Notes under the pieces: model-generated | Told to the model about the DNA's origin: nothing | Database searches by the model: none | The model's input: the letters and a program-made list of their open reading frames with translations, nothing else | NCBI RefSeq assembly: GCF_003286085.1 | Contig: NW_020825415.1 | Location: 227,806-291,805, forward strand | DNA from: Drosophila persimilis | Taxonomy: Eukaryota; Arthropoda; Insecta; Diptera; Drosophilidae | DNA: 64,000 nucleotides | Reading direction: 5' to 3' | Program-made: the position numbers and the translations under genes | Shown here: positions 9,981-19,402 of the stretch, piece after piece | Layout of the letters: each line of letters opens with the position of its first letter | Numbering within the stretch: position 1 is the stretch's first letter

Positions 9981-11096
9981 AAACGAGGGGGAACGTTGTG
10001 AGTTGCTGCGGACACCGCAACTCTACGGTTATACCCGATACTAAGTCAGTATGGCTCTCCTCCGGCAGACGCCGCTAATATTTAACGACACGACAAAGAG
10101 TGCGGGCGAGAGAGACAGAAAATCAGTCCGAGCGTGACGTCGGGCGCTGCGTAGCCACTGCAAATTGATTTGTTCCTTTTGGCTAAAAAAATGGTCTGAT
10201 CTGATCCAGATTCAGCAATCTAATAGATATGGTCATTATCTATGATTCTGCGTTTTTAGTTTTCTCAAATCTGCAATATTGTGGATGCAACAGATTTTCG
10301 TCCTTTGTGGGGGCGGATGGGGGTGGGGCGAAATTCTGAGATATACGTTTTATAGTGACATCTTAAAGGAGTGTGTGCACCAAATTTGGTTACTCTAGCC
10401 TTAATAGTCTCTGAGATTTGTGGTTGCCTCAGATTTTCGTCCTTTGCGGGGGCGGAAGGGGGTGTGGCGAAATTTGGACAGGAAACGGTCAAGGTCCGAT
10501 ATCACAGGAGTGTGGATACCAAATTTCGTTGCTCTGGCTTTTATAGGTTCTGAGATCCTTGAACTCATATTTTGCAATTGGCAAAACCGACCATGAAACC
10601 TGTGTGTTAGAGTGAGACAGAGCGAGAAAGAGTGAAATTGTTTTCGTGATTCTGGCTGTAATAATTATACGATCTGGTTTAGATTTTGCACTCTAGAAGA
10701 TATAGTCATCTTCTACGATTCTGCTTTTTTAGTTTTCTCGTATCGTCGAAATTGTGGATGCCACAGATTTTCGCCCTTTGTGGGGGCGGAAGTGGGCGGG
10801 GCAAAGTTTTGAAATATTTTTGGAGCAGTGACATATCACAGAAGTCTGGATCCAAAACATCGTTGCTCTAGCTCTTATAGTCTTTGAGCATTAGGCGCTG
10901 AAGGGGACGGACAGACGGACAGACGGACAGACGGACGGACGGACAGACAGACAGGGCTCAATCGACTCGGCTCTTGATGCTGATCAAGAATATATATACT
11001 TTATAGGGTCGGAAACGATTCCTTCTGGACGTTACACACATCCACTTTTACCACAAATCTAATATACCCCAATACTCATTTTGAGTATCGGGTATA
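9981..11096 (-). mobile_element. Full-length non-autonomous Helitron (ISY/DINE-1-like)
   Basis: 1116 bp, minus orientation, with all hallmarks: 5' terminal hairpin at 11060-11096, tandem GACGGACA run at about 10900-10955, GA-rich block at 10602-10640, subterminal 13-bp inverted repeats (TATACCCGATACT / AGTATCGGGTATA), and the 3' hairpin GAGTTGC...GCAACTC with tip CACAACGTTCCCCCTCGTT. No coding capacity. It sits exactly at the joint between two gag units. Confidence 0.92.
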
Positions 11097-11499
11097 AAAA
11101 CTACGAAAAATATACAATTAACTACAGAAAAACTACATTAATTTACAAAAACTTATTCCTAATATCACAGGCAAGTAACTAAAACTATGGACAAACTATC
11201 TACGGATATGCAAAACTACAGAAACAACAGAATTGACATCTACAACAAATACATTGATGCAGACAAGGTAAAATAAACGATAATTGACATACATTTACAC
11301 ACATATAAACATATTAATTACAATTTATTTTATTTCTATGAGGAGGACAAACATCAACGGAGCACCGGCGGGCATATCAAACGCAATGCGAACAATACGC
11401 TGTATACCGGCCGGCTCTGTTGTCCCCCTGTGTGTTGTTAATTGGCTGGCTGGATTTTTGGTGTATGCGTGGGCAAAAATTGGAGATGGCGAGCGGCTC

Positions 11500-11825
11500 T
11501 GGTCCGGCCGCCCACGTTGCATCTGTCTGTTGGTTTGGTCCAGCAGACCGAGTGGCACTGGTCCGGCCACCCGCGGATGCATTGTCCAGTGTTGGCATTG
11601 ACATCGAAATGTGATGCCAACGATTTGTGTTATTGGCCGCATCCACGTGGCAAACTGGTCCGGCCACCAGGATACGTTGTCGATTGTGATGTTTTTGGCC
11701 GCATCCGAGTGGCTGCTGGTCCGGCCACCCAGGATGCGCTGTCAGGTGTATTGGCCTGGCCTCCTCGGCCACGTTCGTCGTCGGTTTTAATTGCGATTTT
11801 TGAGTGGCTGCTGGTTCGGCCACCC
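11500..11825 (-). repeat. Five GGTGGCCGGACCA-core repeats, copy 2
   Basis: Core starts (plus strand TGGTCCGGCCACC and one-base variants) at about 11500, 11560, 11656, 11717 and 11812. The same repeats occur at +4906 in copy 3 (16405-16731) and inverted at about 61,173-61,499. Context GCCGCATCCGAGTGG is also repeated. Confidence 0.75.
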
Positions 11826-11946
11826 AGATGAGGAGGTGTTCGTTTTGGCGTGTGATTTAAATTTGTGTTTATTTGCAGGTACTTGTCGGCGTTTGGATGT
11901 TATTTGTGGCGCCCCTTGTCTGGTTGGTGTTGGCGTAAAACAGCAG

Positions 11947-12006
11947 GTGAGTATTTTGTGTGTTTTGGCAGTCTGCTTCTCCCTTCTGTTTCTTCTTCCT
12001 TTGCAG
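11947..12006 (+). other. Intron-like GT-AG segment antisense to gag
   Basis: On the strand opposite gag, CAG|GTGAGT at 11947 is a consensus 5' splice site. 60 bp downstream a pyrimidine-rich tract ends TTTGCAG at 12006. A second strong acceptor (TTTCTTTGTTGCAG) ends at 12113, and ATTTGCAG ends at 11878. 60 bp is a typical Drosophila intron size. In copy 1 the first donor is mutated (CAGATGAGT at about 6735), but another CAG|GTACGTG at about 7069 has an acceptor at about 7141. Confidence 0.45.
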
Positions 12007-12143
12007 GATTTGCTGGCGTCCGGCGGCTCAACACCAGGCCATCCCGCCCTCACATAATGGCATGAGAGACGTTTGGCCGTTTTTCGTTGTTGACGTCTTT
12101 TTCTTTGTTGCAGTGGCTGTCTCTGGATCGACGATTGGGCACA

Positions 12144-13151
12144 TCAATAGGCGCCGCCCGATTGCATGCATTCGCGTGCGCTGGCGATTTGTGCCCTCCA
12201 TATTTCGCCCAGGCCATCCAGCGCCTCGAATGGATCGTGATCGGTCCATTCGTCGTCATCGTCATCGTCTAATTCAGACGCGTCGCAGTCCACGTCGGAC
12301 TCTGAATCCGATATGTTGGTTGCTGTTGGTTGGAGCGGGGGCATGGCTTTTGTGCCCTTGCCATTTGCTGCAGTAAATTTGGTGAGTTGCTCTGCCATCT
12401 GGTCGATCCTCCTTTCCAACTCTATTATACGCTGTACGTATAATAGCAGATTTTGAGCGCAGCTGACATCGCACTGAGCTGCTGGCCGCTGCTGCTGCTG
12501 GTGTTGGCGTGGCGTCGGAGCATCATTCGCGATCGGCTGCATCGGCTGGGACCTCTGGTGTTGGCGCCCCCTGGTCGATGGCTGTGGATGATGGTCGCCA
12601 TACCGATGCTGCTGCCGATCCGGTTGGTGTTGGCGTTGCTGCTGCGGATTATGGAGTGGCTGTGGATGTGGCTGCTGCTGGCGACGTTGGATTGGCTGCT
12701 GTCGCTGTTGGATTGGCTGTGGTTGCTGTTTGCCACGCTCCTCCTCCCTGGCGACCCTGTGGGCCACAAGCCGCTGCCTGGCTGCCTTAAAGGATGGGCA
12801 GCCCTTGTAGGCGCTGATGTGCTGGCCCTGGCAGTTGGCGCATTTGGGAGCGGCACTCCTCGGCTTGCTGCACTCCGTCGTCAGGTGCCCACCCGCGCAT
12901 TTCATGCAATCTGCAGCGCGTCTACAATATGCGCGGGTGTGGCCAAACACCTGGCAACGATGGCACTGGGCAGGGTCTCGGGAGACTCCAAGTCTCTCAA
13001 CCGTGACGGGCCTCCCACCCAGGCGTCGCAGCTTCAACATATCGTATTGGCCTCGAAGAGGTTGAATTGACAGCTGCGATCGAATCGATCGGTGATCACC
13101 CTTACAAACCGAACCGTGAACCCCTCGTTCAGCATACTGCTGCGAATCCAA
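12144..13151 (-). CDS. Gag-like zinc-knuckle protein, C-terminal part (copy 2)
   Basis: 335 aa with the same three CCHC knuckles (CHRCQVFGHTRAYCRR, CMKCAGGHLTTEC, CANCQGQHISAYKGC), Gln-rich stretch, possible coiled coil (QRIIELERRIDQMAEQLTKF) and acidic tail (SDSESDVDCDASELDDDDDD). 16 aa shorter than copy 1, from a small deletion before the acidic tail. The upstream Gag portion is in another frame. Two residues before the knuckles (AQCHRC) match the linker typical of jockey-clade Gags. Confidence 0.75.
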   Translation of the reverse strand: MDSQQYAERGVHGSVCKGDHRSIRSQLSIQPLRGQYDMLKLRRLGGRPVTVERLGVSRDPAQCHRCQVFGHTRAYCRRAADCMKCAGGHLTTECSKPRSAAPKCANCQGQHISAYKGCPSFKAARQRLVAHRVAREEERGKQQPQPIQQRQQPIQRRQQQPHPQPLHNPQQQRQHQPDRQQHRYGDHHPQPSTRGRQHQRSQPMQPIANDAPTPRQHQQQQRPAAQCDVSCAQNLLLYVQRIIELERRIDQMAEQLTKFTAANGKGTKAMPPLQPTATNISDSESDVDCDASELDDDDDDEWTDHDPFEALDGLGEIWRAQIASARECMQSGGAY

Positions 13152-13332
13152 TCCGACAGCGTGGAGTGGGAGAGTCCTCTGATGAGGATCCTCAAGCCAC
13201 GTTCCTGGCTGGGCTGATGCCCGAATTCGCCGTGCCGGATGTCATTGTCGGTGGTAGTGGCAGGGGTGTTTGTAATGGTGATGGCGGTGGTGGTGTTGGT
13301 GTTGGTATTGGCAGGTGTATTTGTAATTGTAT

Positions 13333-14274
13333 TTATATTGGCGTCATTATTTTTATTGCTTTTGTCGATATTGTCTGTGTGAATGGCTGGTGATTGTCTA
13401 TGTATTGGCTGTTTTTGATGTTGGTCTGGCTATTGGCATTTACAGTAGTGGCGGGGCAGGGGCAGGGGCATGTGTTGGCTGTGTAGATTGTGGCAGGGTG
13501 GCAGGATCGGCAACTGTGTTGGTGTTGGCTGACTTTGGCGGACCCGTCGTCTGGCCTGCTTCCTCTCACCCTCCTCATCGTCGCTCTCACTGACGATGAG
13601 GGCATGGCGTCGCTTTGGGGTTGCTGGTGTTGGTGGGATTGGTGGTATTCGTGGTATTCGTGGTTGTGGTTGTGTAGTTGCTGGTTGTCGTGGTATTGGT
13701 GTTGGCTGGACACTGGCACGGATCGACCCGCCGCTCGAGCTCGAACCAAGTTCGATTCGCAACGGGTTCGATCCGGTCGTGTGTGTGTGTGTGTGGCGGC
13801 CCGTTGGCCATTCTGGCGCTCCGCTCTTGCGCGTCGGTTTGCTGGCTCTCCTCTGTCTTCTCCCTCTCCCGTTACTCCCGAACTGTGTTGTGTGTCCGAG
13901 AGCGTGAGAGGCGGGAAAAGTGGCAGTGAGAGCGGCGTCTTCTCGGCATTTCCCTTTTTGGTTTGCGCTTGCGTGATGTGGCTCGAGGGGGGAGTGGCTG
14001 TGGCCGTGGATGGATATATGGCGATGGCTGGGTACTCACAGTTGGTTGCATTGGCTCGCTGCTCTTGTTGGCTGCAGCCGCCGTCGCTGTGGCGTCGGCG
14101 CTCTGCATTGGCGTTGACGTTGTTGCTGGCGTCTGCGCCGAGGGCTCTGCTGCTGCTATTGGCGGTGTTGGTGGTTATGGCCGCTGCTGCTGCTGCAAGG
14201 GCCCCTCTGCGGGCCGCTCTGCCGCCGTCGCTGTGGCGTCTGCTTGAGCCTCGCCTGGCCATTCCTCTTGTCAT
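13333..14274 (-). CDS. N-terminal Gag-like low-complexity ORF (copy 2)
   Basis: 313 aa and nearly identical to copy 1, including the same loss of the basic/coiled-coil segment, so copies 1 and 2 form one subtype. Starts MTRGMARRGSSRRHSD; Ala/Asn/Thr/His/Gln-rich. A consensus-like 5' splice site (CTGTGAGTACC, minus strand near 14,035) lies inside it, but I see no matching acceptor I would trust. Confidence 0.55.
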   Translation of the reverse strand: MTRGMARRGSSRRHSDGGRAARRGALAAAAAAITTNTANSSSRALGADASNNVNANAERRRHSDGGCSQQEQRANATNCEYPAIAIYPSTATATPPSSHITQAQTKKGNAEKTPLSLPLFPPLTLSDTQHSSGVTGEGEDRGEPANRRARAERQNGQRAATHTHTRPDRTRCESNLVRARAAGRSVPVSSQHQYHDNQQLHNHNHEYHEYHQSHQHQQPQSDAMPSSSVRATMRRVRGSRPDDGSAKVSQHQHSCRSCHPATIYTANTCPCPCPATTVNANSQTNIKNSQYIDNHQPFTQTISTKAIKIMTPI

Positions 14275-14904
14275 TTTTGTTGCTGGTGTATGTTTTTCCC
14301 TTTCGTCAAGTTAATTGCAGTTAAGTTGTTTTTGTGTGTTTGTATTTGGACTTTTATTGGCACTTTCTATCTCTTTACACAGTTTTCTCTCGTTAGTTTG
14401 TGTTTTTATAGATTAATGTTATAAATTATTTATTGGGGAGCAGAAAGCTTGTCGGTAGTAGTAGTGGCGGAGGGGGAAAAAGACTTTTGTCATGTCAGCG
14501 GGGCACGGCACGGCACGGCACACGACAGACACCACAAAAAGAAAACAGGGCACCACAGAAAGAAAGGAAATGGCGACACGGCAAAGTACAATCAATCAAT
14601 GTCCGCCAACTCCCACACTCTCCCACCATACGAAAGGCCCGATCGCCGATCTCATTTACCGGTGCTCTCACCACCGGTTCCACTGTCACTCAGGAATTGG
14701 CTGGGCATAAATTGCCGAAGTTGGCGGCCGACAACACACTGGCATTGAGAAATGCAATTTGAATTTCAATTGGCTTTTGTGTTATTGGTCATTATGGTCT
14801 GGTATTTGAGTGGTATTTTTTGGTGTTACCACATGTCAATGGGAATATGGGAATGGCAGATAGGTGGGGAAGAAGAGGACGGAAAAAGGTAAAAACTAAT
14901 CAGA

Positions 14905-16002
14905 AAACGAGGGGGAACGTTGTGAGTTGCTGCGGACACCGCAACTCTACGGTTATACCCGATACTAAGTCAGTATGGCTCTCCTCCGGCAGACGCCGCT
15001 AATATTTAACGACACGACAAAGAGTGCGTGCGAGAGAGACAGAAAATCAGTCCGAGCGTGACGTCGGGCGCTGCGTAGCCACTGCAAATTGATTTGTTCC
15101 TTTTGGCTAAAAAAATGGTCTGATCTGATCCAGATTCAGCAATCTAATAGATATGGTCATTATCTATGATTCTGCGTTTTTAGTTTTCTCAAATCTGCAA
15201 TATTGTGGATGCAACAGATTTTCGTCCTTTGTGGGGGCGGATGGGGGTGGGGCGAAATTCTGAGATATACGTTTTATAGTGACATCTTAAAGGAGTGTGT
15301 GCACCAAATTTGGTTACTCTAGCCTTAATAGTCTCTGAGATTTGTGGTTGCCTCAGATTTTCGTCCTTTGCGGGGGCGGAAGGGGGTGTGGCGAAATTTT
15401 GACACAAAACGGTCAAGGTCCGATATCACAGGAGTGTGGATACCAAATTTGGGTTCTGAGATCCTTGAACTCATATTTTGCAATTGGCAAAACCGACCAT
15501 GAAACCTGTGTGTTAGAGTGAGACAGAGCGAGAAAGAGTGAAATTGTTTTCGTGATTCTGGCTGTAATAATTATACGATCTGGTTTAGATTTTGCACTCT
15601 AGAAGATATAGTCATCTTCTACGATTCTGCTTTTTTAGTTTTCTCGTATCGTCGAAATTGTGGATGCCACAGATTTTCGCCCTTTGTGGGGGCGGAAGTG
15701 GGCGGGGCAAAGTTTTGAAATATTTTTGGAGCAGTGACATATCACAGAAGTCTGGATCCAAAACATCGTTGCTCTAGCTCTTATAGTCTTTGAGCATTAG
15801 GCGCTGAAGGGGACGGACAGACGGACAGACGGACAGACGGACGGACGGACAGACAGACAGGGCTCAATCGACTCGGCTCTTGATGCTGATCAAGAATATA
15901 TATACTTTATAGGGTCGGAAACGATTCCTTCTGGACGTTACACACATCCACTTTTACCACAAATCTAATATACCCCAATACTCATTTTGAGTATCGGGTA
16001 TA
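14905..16002 (-). mobile_element. Full-length Helitron between gag units 2 and 3
   Basis: Same family and orientation as 9981-11096, with both ends intact and a short deletion near 15,450 (TTGGGTTCTGAG joint). It holds the same place in the tandem unit as the copy 4.9 kb to the left, so it was amplified with the unit rather than inserted independently. Confidence 0.92.
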
Positions 16003-17049
16003 AAAACTACGAAAAATATACAATTAACTACAGAAAAACTACATTAATTTACAAAAACTTATTCCTAATATCACAGGCAAGTAACTAAAACTATGGACAA
16101 ACTATCTACGGATATGCAAAACTACAGAAACAACAGAATTGACATCTACAACAAATACATTGATGCAGACAAGGTAAAATAAACGATAATTGACATACAT
16201 TTACACACATATAAACATATTAATTACAATTTATTTTATTTCTATGAGGAGGACAAACATCAACGGAGCACCGGCGGGCATATCAAACGCAATGCGAACA
16301 ATACGCTGTATACCGGCCGGCTCTGTTGTCCCCCTGTGTGTTGTTAATTGGCTGGCTGGATTTTTGGTGTATGCGTGGGCAAAAATTGGAGATGGCGAGC
16401 GGCTCTGGTCCGGCCGCCCACGTTGCATCTGTCTGTTGGTTTGGTCCAGCAGACCGAGTGGCACTGGTCCGGCCACCCGCGGATGCATTGTCCAGTGTTG
16501 GCATTGACATCGAAATGTGATGCCAACGATTTGTGTTATTGGCCGCATCCACGTGGCAAACTGGTCCGGCCACCAGGATACGTTGTCGATTGTGATGTTT
16601 TTGGCCGCATCCGAGTGGCTGCTGGTCCGGCCACCCAGGATGCGCTGTCAGGTGTATTGGCCTGGCCTCCTCGGCCACGTTCGTCGTCGGTTTTAATTGC
16701 GATTTTTGAGTGGCTGCTGGTTCGGCCACCCAGATGAGGAGGTGTTCGTTTTGGCGTGTGATTTAAATTTGTGTTTATTTGCAGGTACTTGTCGGCGTTT
16801 GGATGTTATTTGTGGCGCCCCTTGTCTGGTTGGTGTTGGCGTAAAACAGCAGGTGAGTATTTTGTGTGTTTTGGCAGTCTGCTTCTCCCTTCTGTTTCTT
16901 CTTCCTTTGCAGGATTTGCTGGCGTCCGGCGGCTCAACACCAGGCCATCCCGCCCTCACATAATGGCATGAGAGACGTTTGGCCGTTTTTCGTTGTTGAC
17001 GTCTTTTTCTTTGTTGCAGTGGCTGTCTCTGGATCGACGATTGGGCACA

Positions 17050-18057
17050 TCAATAGGCGCCGCCCGAATGCATGCATTCGCGTGCGCTGGCGATTTGTGC
17101 CCTCCATATTTCGCCCAGGCCATCCAGCGCCTCGAATGGATCGTGATCGGTCCATTCGTCGTCATCGTCATCGTCTAATTCAGACGCGTCGCAGTCCACG
17201 TCGGACTCTGAATCCGATATGTTGGTTGCTGTTGGTTGGAGCGGGGGCATGGCTTTTGTGCCCTTGCCATTTGCTGCAGTAAATTTGGTGAGTTGCTCTG
17301 CCATCTGGTCGATCCTCCTTTCCAACTCTATTATACGCTGTACGTATAATAGCAGATTTTGAGCGCAGCTGACATCGCACTGAGCTGCTGGCCGCTGCTG
17401 CTGCTGGTGTTGGCGTGGCGTCGGAGCATCATTCGCGATCGGCTGCATCGGCTGGGACCTCTGGTGTTGGCGCCCCCTGGTCGATGGCTGTGGATGATGG
17501 TCGCCATACCGATGCTGCTGCCGATCCGGTTGGTGTTGGCGTTGCTGCTGCGGATTATGGAGTGGCTGTGGATGTGGCTGCTGCTGGCGACGTTGGATTG
17601 GCTGCTGTCGCTGTTGGATTGGCTGTGGTTGCTGTTTGCCACGCTCCTCCTCCCTGGCGACCCTGTGGGCCACAAGCCGCTGCCTGGCTGCCTTAAAGGA
17701 TGGGCAGCCCTTGTAGGCGCTGATGTGCTGGCCCTGGCAGTTGGCGCATTTGGGAGCGGCACTCCTCGGCTTGCTGCACTCCGTCGTCAGGTGCCCACCC
17801 GCGCATTTCATGCAATCTGCAGCGCGTCTACAATATGCGCGGGTGTGGCCAAACACCTGGCAACGATGGCACTGGGCAGGGTCTCGGGAGACTCCAAGTC
17901 TCTCAACCGTGACGGGCCTCCCACCCAGGCGTCGCAGCTTCAACATATCGTATTGGCCTCGAAGAGGTTGAATTGACAGCTGCGATCGAATCGATCGGTG
18001 ATCACCCTTACAAACCGAACCGTGAACCCCTCGTTCAGCATACTGCTGCGAATCCAA
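17050..18057 (-). CDS. Gag-like zinc-knuckle protein, C-terminal part (copy 3)
   Basis: 335 aa and almost identical to copy 2 and to the right-arm copy at 59,847-60,854 (one visible residue change near the end, MHSGGAY versus MQSGGAY). Three CCHC knuckles, Gln-rich linker, ERRIDQMAEQL helix, acidic tail. The preceding Gag portion is encoded in the overlapping frame 17,940-18,518; joining them needs a one-base shift at GAGGCCAATACG. Confidence 0.75.
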   Translation of the reverse strand: MDSQQYAERGVHGSVCKGDHRSIRSQLSIQPLRGQYDMLKLRRLGGRPVTVERLGVSRDPAQCHRCQVFGHTRAYCRRAADCMKCAGGHLTTECSKPRSAAPKCANCQGQHISAYKGCPSFKAARQRLVAHRVAREEERGKQQPQPIQQRQQPIQRRQQQPHPQPLHNPQQQRQHQPDRQQHRYGDHHPQPSTRGRQHQRSQPMQPIANDAPTPRQHQQQQRPAAQCDVSCAQNLLLYVQRIIELERRIDQMAEQLTKFTAANGKGTKAMPPLQPTATNISDSESDVDCDASELDDDDDDEWTDHDPFEALDGLGEIWRAQIASARECMHSGGAY

Positions 18058-18518
18058 TCCGGCGGCGTGGAGTGGGAGAGTCCTCGGATGAGGATCCTCA
18101 AGCCACGTTCCTGGCTGGGCTGATGCCCGAATTCGCCGTGCCGGATGTCATTTTCTGTGGTAAAGGCAGGGGTGTTTGTAATGGTGATGGCGGTGGTGGT
18201 GATGGTGTTGGTATTGGTATTGGCAGGTGTATTTGTAATTGTATTTATATTGGCGTCATTATTTTTATTGCTATTGTCGATATTGTCTGTGTGAATGGCT
18301 GGTGATTGTCTATGTATTGGCTGTTTTTGATGTTGGTGATGGCTGTGGGTTATAGTAGTGGCAGGGGCAGGGGCATGTGTTGGCTGTGTAGATTGTGGCA
18401 GAGAGGCAGGATCGGCAACTATGTTGGTGTTAGCTGTCTTTGTTGTCCGTTTCTGCTGCTTCTGCCGCAGCTCGTGCTGTCTCAGCTGCTCCTGGACAAT
18501 AACCTCCAGCTCCTCCAA
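17940..18518 (-). CDS. Gag-like middle ORF with coiled coil and pre-knuckle domain (copy 3)
   Basis: 192 aa. Begins in a Glu/Gln-rich helical stretch (MEELEVIVQEQLRQHELRQ), preceded in frame by the basic KKPKKKRQTL (possible nuclear signal). Then comes a Thr/Asn-rich spacer, ending with LRILIRGLSHST and RSSMLNEGFTVRFVRVI, which resembles the domain lying just before the knuckles in jockey, HeT-A and TART Gags. It stops at FEANTIC while the next frame continues YDMLKLRRLGG. The shared frame break suggests either an old lesion copied with the unit or frameshifting. Confidence 0.6.
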   Translation of the reverse strand: MEELEVIVQEQLRQHELRQKQQKRTTKTANTNIVADPASLPQSTQPTHAPAPATTITHSHHQHQKQPIHRQSPAIHTDNIDNSNKNNDANINTITNTPANTNTNTITTTAITITNTPAFTTENDIRHGEFGHQPSQERGLRILIRGLSHSTPPDWIRSSMLNEGFTVRFVRVITDRFDRSCQFNLFEANTIC

Positions 18519-19258
18519 AGTTTGCCTTTTCTTTTTTGGCTTTTTAATTGGCGGCCGCTGCTGCTGATGGTGGTAATGGCGGCCCTGTCGGCTGACCCGT
18601 TCCCTCTCCCCTCCTCATCGTCGCTCTCACTGACGATGAGGGCATGGCGTCGCTTTGGGGTTGCTGGTGTTGGTGGTATTTGTGGTTGTGGTTGTGTAGT
18701 TGCTGGTTGTCGTGGTATTGGTGTTGGCTGGACACTGGCACGGATCGACCCGCCGCTCGAGCTCGAACCAAGTTCGATTCGCAACGGGTTCGATCCGGTC
18801 GTGTGTGTGTGTGTGGCGGCCCGTTGGCCGTTCTGGCGCTCCGCTCTTGCGCGTCGGTTTGCTGGCTCTCCTCTGTCTTCTCCCTCTCCCGTTACTCCCG
18901 AACTGTGTTGTGTGTCCGAGAGCGTGAGAGGCGGGAAAAGTGGCAGTGAGAGCGGCGTCTTCTCGGCATTTCCCTTTTTGGTTTGCGCTTGCGTGATGTG
19001 GCTCGAGGGGGGAGTGGCTGTGGCCGTGGATATATCGGCTATGGCGATGGCTGGGTACTCACAGTTGGTGGCATTGGCTCGCTGCTCTTGTTGGCTGCAG
19101 CCGCCGTCGCTGTGGCGTCGGCGCTCTCTATTGGCGTTGACGTTGTTGCTGGCGTCTGCACCGAGGGCTCTGCTGCTGCTGCTACTATTGGCGGTGTTGG
19201 TGTTGATGGCCGCTGCTGCTGCTGCAAGGGCCCCTCTGCGGGCCGCTCGCCTGGCCAT
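18482..19258 (-). CDS. N-terminal Gag-like low-complexity ORF (copy 3)
   Basis: 258 aa; Arg/Ala/Asn/Ser-rich, with SESDDEEGRGNGSAD near the end. A deletion of about 33-36 bp at 19,247, compared with the right-arm copy, removes the MTRGMARRGSSRRHSD part. It runs into the middle ORF with a change of frame near 18,540, so the three ORFs of this copy lie in three frames and a full Gag is not directly readable. Confidence 0.5.
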   Translation of the reverse strand: MARRAARRGALAAAAAAINTNTANSSSSSRALGADASNNVNANRERRRHSDGGCSQQEQRANATNCEYPAIAIADISTATATPPSSHITQAQTKKGNAEKTPLSLPLFPPLTLSDTQHSSGVTGEGEDRGEPANRRARAERQNGQRAATHTHTTGSNPLRIELGSSSSGGSIRASVQPTPIPRQPATTQPQPQIPPTPATPKRRHALIVSESDDEEGRGNGSADRAAITTISSSGRQLKSQKRKGKLWRSWRLLSRSS

Positions 19259-19402
19259 TCCTCTTGTAATTTTTGTTGCTGGTGTAGGTTTTTCCCTTTC
19301 GTCAAGTTAATTGCAGTTAAGTTGTTTTTGTGTGTTTGTATTTGGACTTTTATTGGCACTTTCTATCTCTTTACACAGTTTTCTCTCGTTAGTTTCTGTT
19401 TT

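Larger units (their letters stand above)
11097..14904 (-). mobile_element. Gag-only retroelement-like unit, copy 2
   Basis: Complete unit between two Helitrons. In gag sense: upstream region (about 14,410-14,904), N-terminal ORF, zinc-knuckle ORF, 3' non-coding region ending with AATAAA-type signals (TTTATT on the plus strand at about 11,324-11,334) and an AT-rich tail to 11,097. Offset is 4924 bp to copy 1 and 4906 bp to copy 3. No RT, no LTR, no poly(A) tail visible. Confidence 0.78.
16003..19402 (-). mobile_element. Gag-only retroelement-like unit, copy 3 (left palindrome arm)
   Basis: Matches copy 2 at +4906 through the 3' region and zinc-knuckle ORF. It differs in the N-terminal half, where it keeps a basic/coiled-coil segment. 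Its upstream region is missing at 19,402, where a Helitron 5' tip joins the 5' UTR directly; a piece of that upstream region lies inverted at 20,115-20,333. The mirror copy is 58,469-61,900. Confidence 0.75.

Noticed and set aside
10895-10960. GACGGACA/GTCTGTCC-type short repeats that could look like a CRISPR-like or satellite array
   Set aside because: They occur once per Helitron at the same place, have no spacers, and vary by simple slippage; they are a microsatellite of the element.
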